This document shows, piece by piece, positions 5,415-7,368 of a DNA stretch of 7,368 nt. The notes under the pieces are model-generated. The model was not told the origin of the DNA. It did not search any database and worked only from the letters and a program-made list of their open reading frames with translations. The stretch comes from Gracilibacteraceae bacterium. GTDB lineage: Bacteria; Bacillota; Desulfitobacteriia; Desulfitobacteriales; Syntrophobotulaceae. The stretch spans positions 1 to 7,368 of the forward strand of contig JAIRRL010000111.1 in the NCBI GenBank assembly GCA_031255985.1. Reading direction: 5' to 3'. Position 1 is the first letter of the stretch, and every line of letters begins with the position of its first letter. Both the position numbers and the translations under genes were made by a program.

Positions 5415-6371
5415 TTAACGCTTCAGATTCACCACTTCTTCCAGCATACCGTCCACCACGTTGATAATACGGGCGTTCGCCTGAAAACCCCGCTGGGTCA
5501 TGATCATATCGGCAAACTCCTGAGAAATGTCCGTAGCGGACATTTCCAGCCCGCCGGTGCGGATGCTGCCCAGATTGTACGTCCCCGTCTGATAATTGAG
5601 CGGATCCCCCGCGTTGGCGGAAGTAGTGTAATAGCTGTTGCCGACCATCTCCAGCCCCGCCGGATTCGGCACCTGGGCCAGGGCGATCGCAATAAAACCG
5701 TCAGTAGCGGCGCCCGTGCCGCTGATCGCCACCAAACCGCCGCTGGTATCAAAGGCGTAAGTGACGCCGTCGGCGCCCACGGCGCTGACCACGCCGTCCG
5801 AGCCGATTTTGATATTGTTCAGCGGCATGGCCGGATCGCCGTCCAACGTCGCGTAATCAATGCGGATCGGAAACAGTTCTGTGTGTTCAAACGAGTTGTT
5901 GGGGCCGCTGCCTGTCGCGCCGACTTCCACGCCGGCCACCAGACGGCCGGTGATGTCCACCAGCCAGCCGGCTTCATCAAACTCAAACATGCCGACCCGC
6001 GAGTAGTATACCGGGCCGAAATCCTCGGTGGAACCCGCTTGCAGCGAACCGACGATGAAATAGCCTTCCCCGTTGATATAGCAGTCGCTGCCGATATTGG
6101 TCGTGGCGTAGCCGGTGTTGGCGTGACTGGTGTCGATGCTGGCCACGGCGGCGCCGTAGCCAACCTGAAAGGGGTTCATGCCGCCCAGACCGCCGGTTGC
6201 CGCGTTGGAACCGCCGCCGGCGCTGATGTTTTGGTAGAAAACATCGCGGAAGGTGGCGCGGCTGGTTTTATAGCCGTAAGTGTTCACATTGGCGATATTG
6301 TTCGCGATGACATCCATCTTGGTCTGATGCGCTTTCAGGCCCGAAACCGAAGTGTATAACGCCCTTGACAT
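5415..6371 (-). CDS. flgE: FlgE, flagellar hook protein
   Basis: FlgE is the exported subunit that polymerises beneath the FlgD cap to form the hook, the universal joint between rod and filament. The protein has 318 residues, between Bacillus (about 264) and enteric (about 400) FlgE. The N-terminal rod/hook domain is clear: ALYTSVSGLKAHQTKMDVIA, then NNIANVNTYGYKTSRATF (residues 4-42). The C-terminal Flg_bbr_C domain has GLEMSATDISQEFADMI, MTQRGFQANARIIN and a final EEVVNLKR. Between them is the FlgE/F/G-type D1 core (NINGEGYF-like segment, YINGEGYFIVG). Such proteins are sometimes called FlgG. Position after fliK and flgD and before flbD, and the Gly/Asn-rich insert after residue 48 (ISAGGGSNAATGGLGG), favour hook protein. 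The stop is TAA; the flgD stop and this ATG are separated by one base. Function depends on FlgD, which is interrupted here. Confidence 0.92.
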   Translation of the reverse strand: MSRALYTSVSGLKAHQTKMDVIANNIANVNTYGYKTSRATFRDVFYQNISAGGGSNAATGGLGGMNPFQVGYGAAVASIDTSHANTGYATTNIGSDCYINGEGYFIVGSLQAGSTEDFGPVYYSRVGMFEFDEAGWLVDITGRLVAGVEVGATGSGPNNSFEHTELFPIRIDYATLDGDPAMPLNNIKIGSDGVVSAVGADGVTYAFDTSGGLVAISGTGAATDGFIAIALAQVPNPAGLEMVGNSYYTTSANAGDPLNYQTGTYNLGSIRTGGLEMSATDISQEFADMIMTQRGFQANARIINVVDGMLEEVVNLKR

Positions 6372-6372
6372 T

Positions 6373-6837
6373 TTATTCCTCCTCACTTTCTTCCGGCGCC
6401 GTTACGCCGGAGGCGAAAACTTCCATGATTTGTTCCACGCCGTAAGCCTTGCCGTTCACGTAAACCTGCGGCGAGCCGTTATAAAGGATCACTTTTTCCA
6501 CCGGCCCTCTCTCGCTTACGATCTGACCGTTCGCGTCAAAATCGCTGACGACGACGTCCTTGCCCATAAAACCAAAGGCGTAGGAAGTCAAAGTCATTGA
6601 GTTCATCTGATCCATAGCCTGAATCAGGGCCATTTGCGCCATCTGAGCCAGAAACTGGCCGTCGTCCACCGGATTCATCATATCCTGATTTTGCAATTGG
6701 GTGGCAAAGAGATACTAAAAATCGTTCAGACTGAATGTTCCGGCCGTTCCGGTCATTCCGTTTTGCCTGGCCCGCGCGTTGGAAGCGCTTACGCTGTCAA
6801 GTTCCGTGGAAATGGCGAAATCATAACCGATAGCCAT
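6373..6837 (-). pseudogene. flgD: FlgD, hook scaffold (capping) protein, interrupted by an in-frame TAG at codon 41
   Basis: FlgD caps the growing hook and is needed for FlgE polymerisation. The frame from ATG 6837 to TAA 6375-6373 has 154 codons, close to the roughly 140 residues of Bacillus FlgD. Residues 1-40 (MAIGYDFAIS... ending GTFSLNDF) are a typical variable, flexible N-terminus. Codon 41 is TAG (6717-6715). The frame then continues with YLFATQLQNQDMMNPVDD, the FlgD signature (family pattern roughly DFLxLLxTQLxNQDPxxPxD), and QFLAQMAQMALIQAMDQMN. A C-terminal part with GKDVVVSDFDANGQIV and EKVILYNGSPQVYVNG follows. No second lesion is visible. The TAG occupies a position that is normally hydrophobic (often Leu), so TTG to TAG is a one-base change. 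The 3' end carries the flgE ribosome binding site. Alternatives are sequencing error, suppression or read-through. A restart at TTG 6696 would yield a 107-residue protein lacking the export motif. Confidence 0.85.
6378..6384 (-). promoter_or_regulatory. Ribosome binding site GAGGAGG for flgE
   Basis: GAGGAGG on the minus strand, 6 bases before the ATG at 6371, lies inside the last codons of flgD (the Glu-rich C-terminus). It fixes the flgE start at MSRALYTSVS rather than the in-frame upstream codon at 6386, and suggests that flgE translation is linked to ribosomes leaving flgD. Confidence 0.8.
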
Positions 6838-6844
6838 TGGCACA

Positions 6845-6850
6845 CCCTCC
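6845..6850 (-). promoter_or_regulatory. Ribosome binding site GGAGGG for flgD
   Basis: GGAGGG on the minus strand lies just after the fliK TGA, with 7 bases between it and the ATG at 6837. It decides the flgD start: translation of flgD should begin at MAIGYDFAIS, upstream of the in-frame TAG. By contrast, the TTG at 6696 and the ATG codons at 6681/6678, which could restart translation after the TAG, have no visible ribosome binding site. Confidence 0.8.
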
Positions 6851-6851
6851 G

Positions 6852-7368
6852 TCAAACACTGTAATCCAAAGCGCCGGCGCTCAGAACTTCCTCCGCCGCC
6901 TCGCCGTTCTCTCCGTCCGTTTCATTCAGCCCGGCCGGCAAGCCGCGTTTTTCCTCCGGCTGCCGCTCATCCCGGCTCTGTCCCTGATTGCCGCCGTTGT
7001 TGCTGTAGGCGACATGGACGTATTCAGGCCGCAGTCCATTTTGCGTCAGTATTTCCTTGAGTTCCGCCGTTTGGCTCGTGATAATCTGATGAGCCAGGGG
7101 ATTGGCTGTTTCAATCCGCACGGCGGCGCGGCCCGCCTCGATCGTCAGTTTGACGGTCAGAGTTCCGAGCCGTTCGGGCTGCAAAGTCATTTCAAAACGC
7201 CGGATTCCCTCTTCGGCCATAACCACGATTCTGTCCGCCGTCTGCCGCGCCAGGCGCGGGCGGATCAGAGCCGCCGGGTCGCTGACCGTGACGGTTTCCC
7301 CTCCCGGCGGCAGCGGCGGCGGCCCGGAAGGGCCGGTCGCGGGCGCGGGGGCCAAAGCCGCCTGCTGC
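6852..7368 (-). CDS. fliK: FliK, flagellar hook-length control protein (C-terminal part, 5' end outside window)
   Basis: FliK is an exported ruler protein that measures hook length and triggers the FlhB substrate-specificity switch from hook to filament export. The reading frame is open through the right edge (about 171 codons visible, ending in TGA at 6854-6852), so the N-terminal part is missing. The visible part begins with a Pro/Ala/Gly-rich linker (APAPATGPSG, PPPLPPGG). The conserved FliK C-terminal (Flg_hook) domain follows, recognisable from FEMTLQPERLGTLTVKL, the alternating strand AAVRIETANPLAHQII, and the helix LKEILTQNGLRPEYVHVAY. A low-complexity Asn/Gln/Glu-rich tail of about 50 residues follows the domain. 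A TTG at 7355 is in frame, but it is an internal Leu codon in the linker, not a start. The gene lies 14 bases upstream of flgD, as in the Bacillota operon. Family assignment is secure for the domain. Confidence 0.93.
   Translation of the reverse strand, partial: QQAALAPAPATGPSGPPPLPPGGETVTVSDPAALIRPRLARQTADRIVVMAEEGIRRFEMTLQPERLGTLTVKLTIEAGRAAVRIETANPLAHQIITSQTAELKEILTQNGLRPEYVHVAYSNNGGNQGQSRDERQPEEKRGLPAGLNETDGENGEAAEEVLSAGALDYSV

Noticed and set aside
6715..6717. Pyrrolysine or genome-wide TAG reassignment as the explanation for the flgD TAG
   Set aside because: No hairpin or other recoding element was evident on reading, pyrrolysine is known mainly from methylamine methyltransferases, and flbD uses TAG as a plain stop. 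Kept only as an option to test, not as a call.
1..7368. tRNA/rRNA genes, insertion sequences, prophage, attachment sites or a novel defence-type system
   Set aside because: The whole window is filled by co-directional flagellar genes with short gaps. No transposase, integrase, terminal repeats or RNA gene was seen on either strand.

Overview
The window is one continuous stretch of a flagellar (fla/che-type) operon, entirely on the minus strand. Transcription therefore runs from high to low coordinates. Both ends are cut inside genes: fliK lacks its 5' part at the right edge and flhB lacks its 3' part at the left edge. The gene order is fliK - flgD - flgE - flbD(swrD) - fliM - fliY - cheY - fliO - fliP - fliQ - fliR - flhB. 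This is the order of the Bacillota fla/che operon. The FliY type of switch protein (CheC-like domain plus C-terminal SpoA domain), a CheY very close to the Bacillus type, flbD/swrD and AGGAGG-type ribosome binding sites all point to a Bacillota, probably clostridial, bacterium. I cannot resolve it further. A FliY rather than a plain FliN and the presence of FlbD argue against Proteobacteria.

Layout from right to left: 7368-6373 holds hook-length control (FliK C-terminal domain) and the hook scaffold FlgD. 6371-5415 is the hook protein FlgE. An AT-rich 63-base gap with a hairpin and a TATAAT box separates flgE from flbD (5351-5166). 5113-2433 encodes the switch/chemotaxis module: FliM and FliY (C-ring, CheY-P target and CheY-P phosphatase) and CheY. 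2425-1 encodes the type III export gate: FliO, FliP, FliQ, FliR and the start of FlhB. Genes are packed with overlaps or gaps of 0-63 bases, and several ribosome binding sites lie inside the preceding gene. There is no stretch over 300 bases without a gene.

The most notable point is in flgD. Its true start (ATG at 6837, strong GGAGGG site) is followed after 40 codons by an in-frame TAG (6717-6715). The reading frame on both sides is otherwise intact and FlgD-like. The TAG falls in the conserved segment matching the Fxxx-hydrophobic export-gate recognition motif of FlgD. It may be a recent nonsense mutation, a sequence error, or a recoded/read-through codon. Other points: fliL (and motAB) are absent from the usual place between flbD and fliM; FliY has a long APPPQP-repeat linker; and 8-base homopolymers lie at the 5' ends of cheY (A8) and fliO (G8). 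I found no previously undescribed system; apart from these points the region is a conventional flagellar operon.
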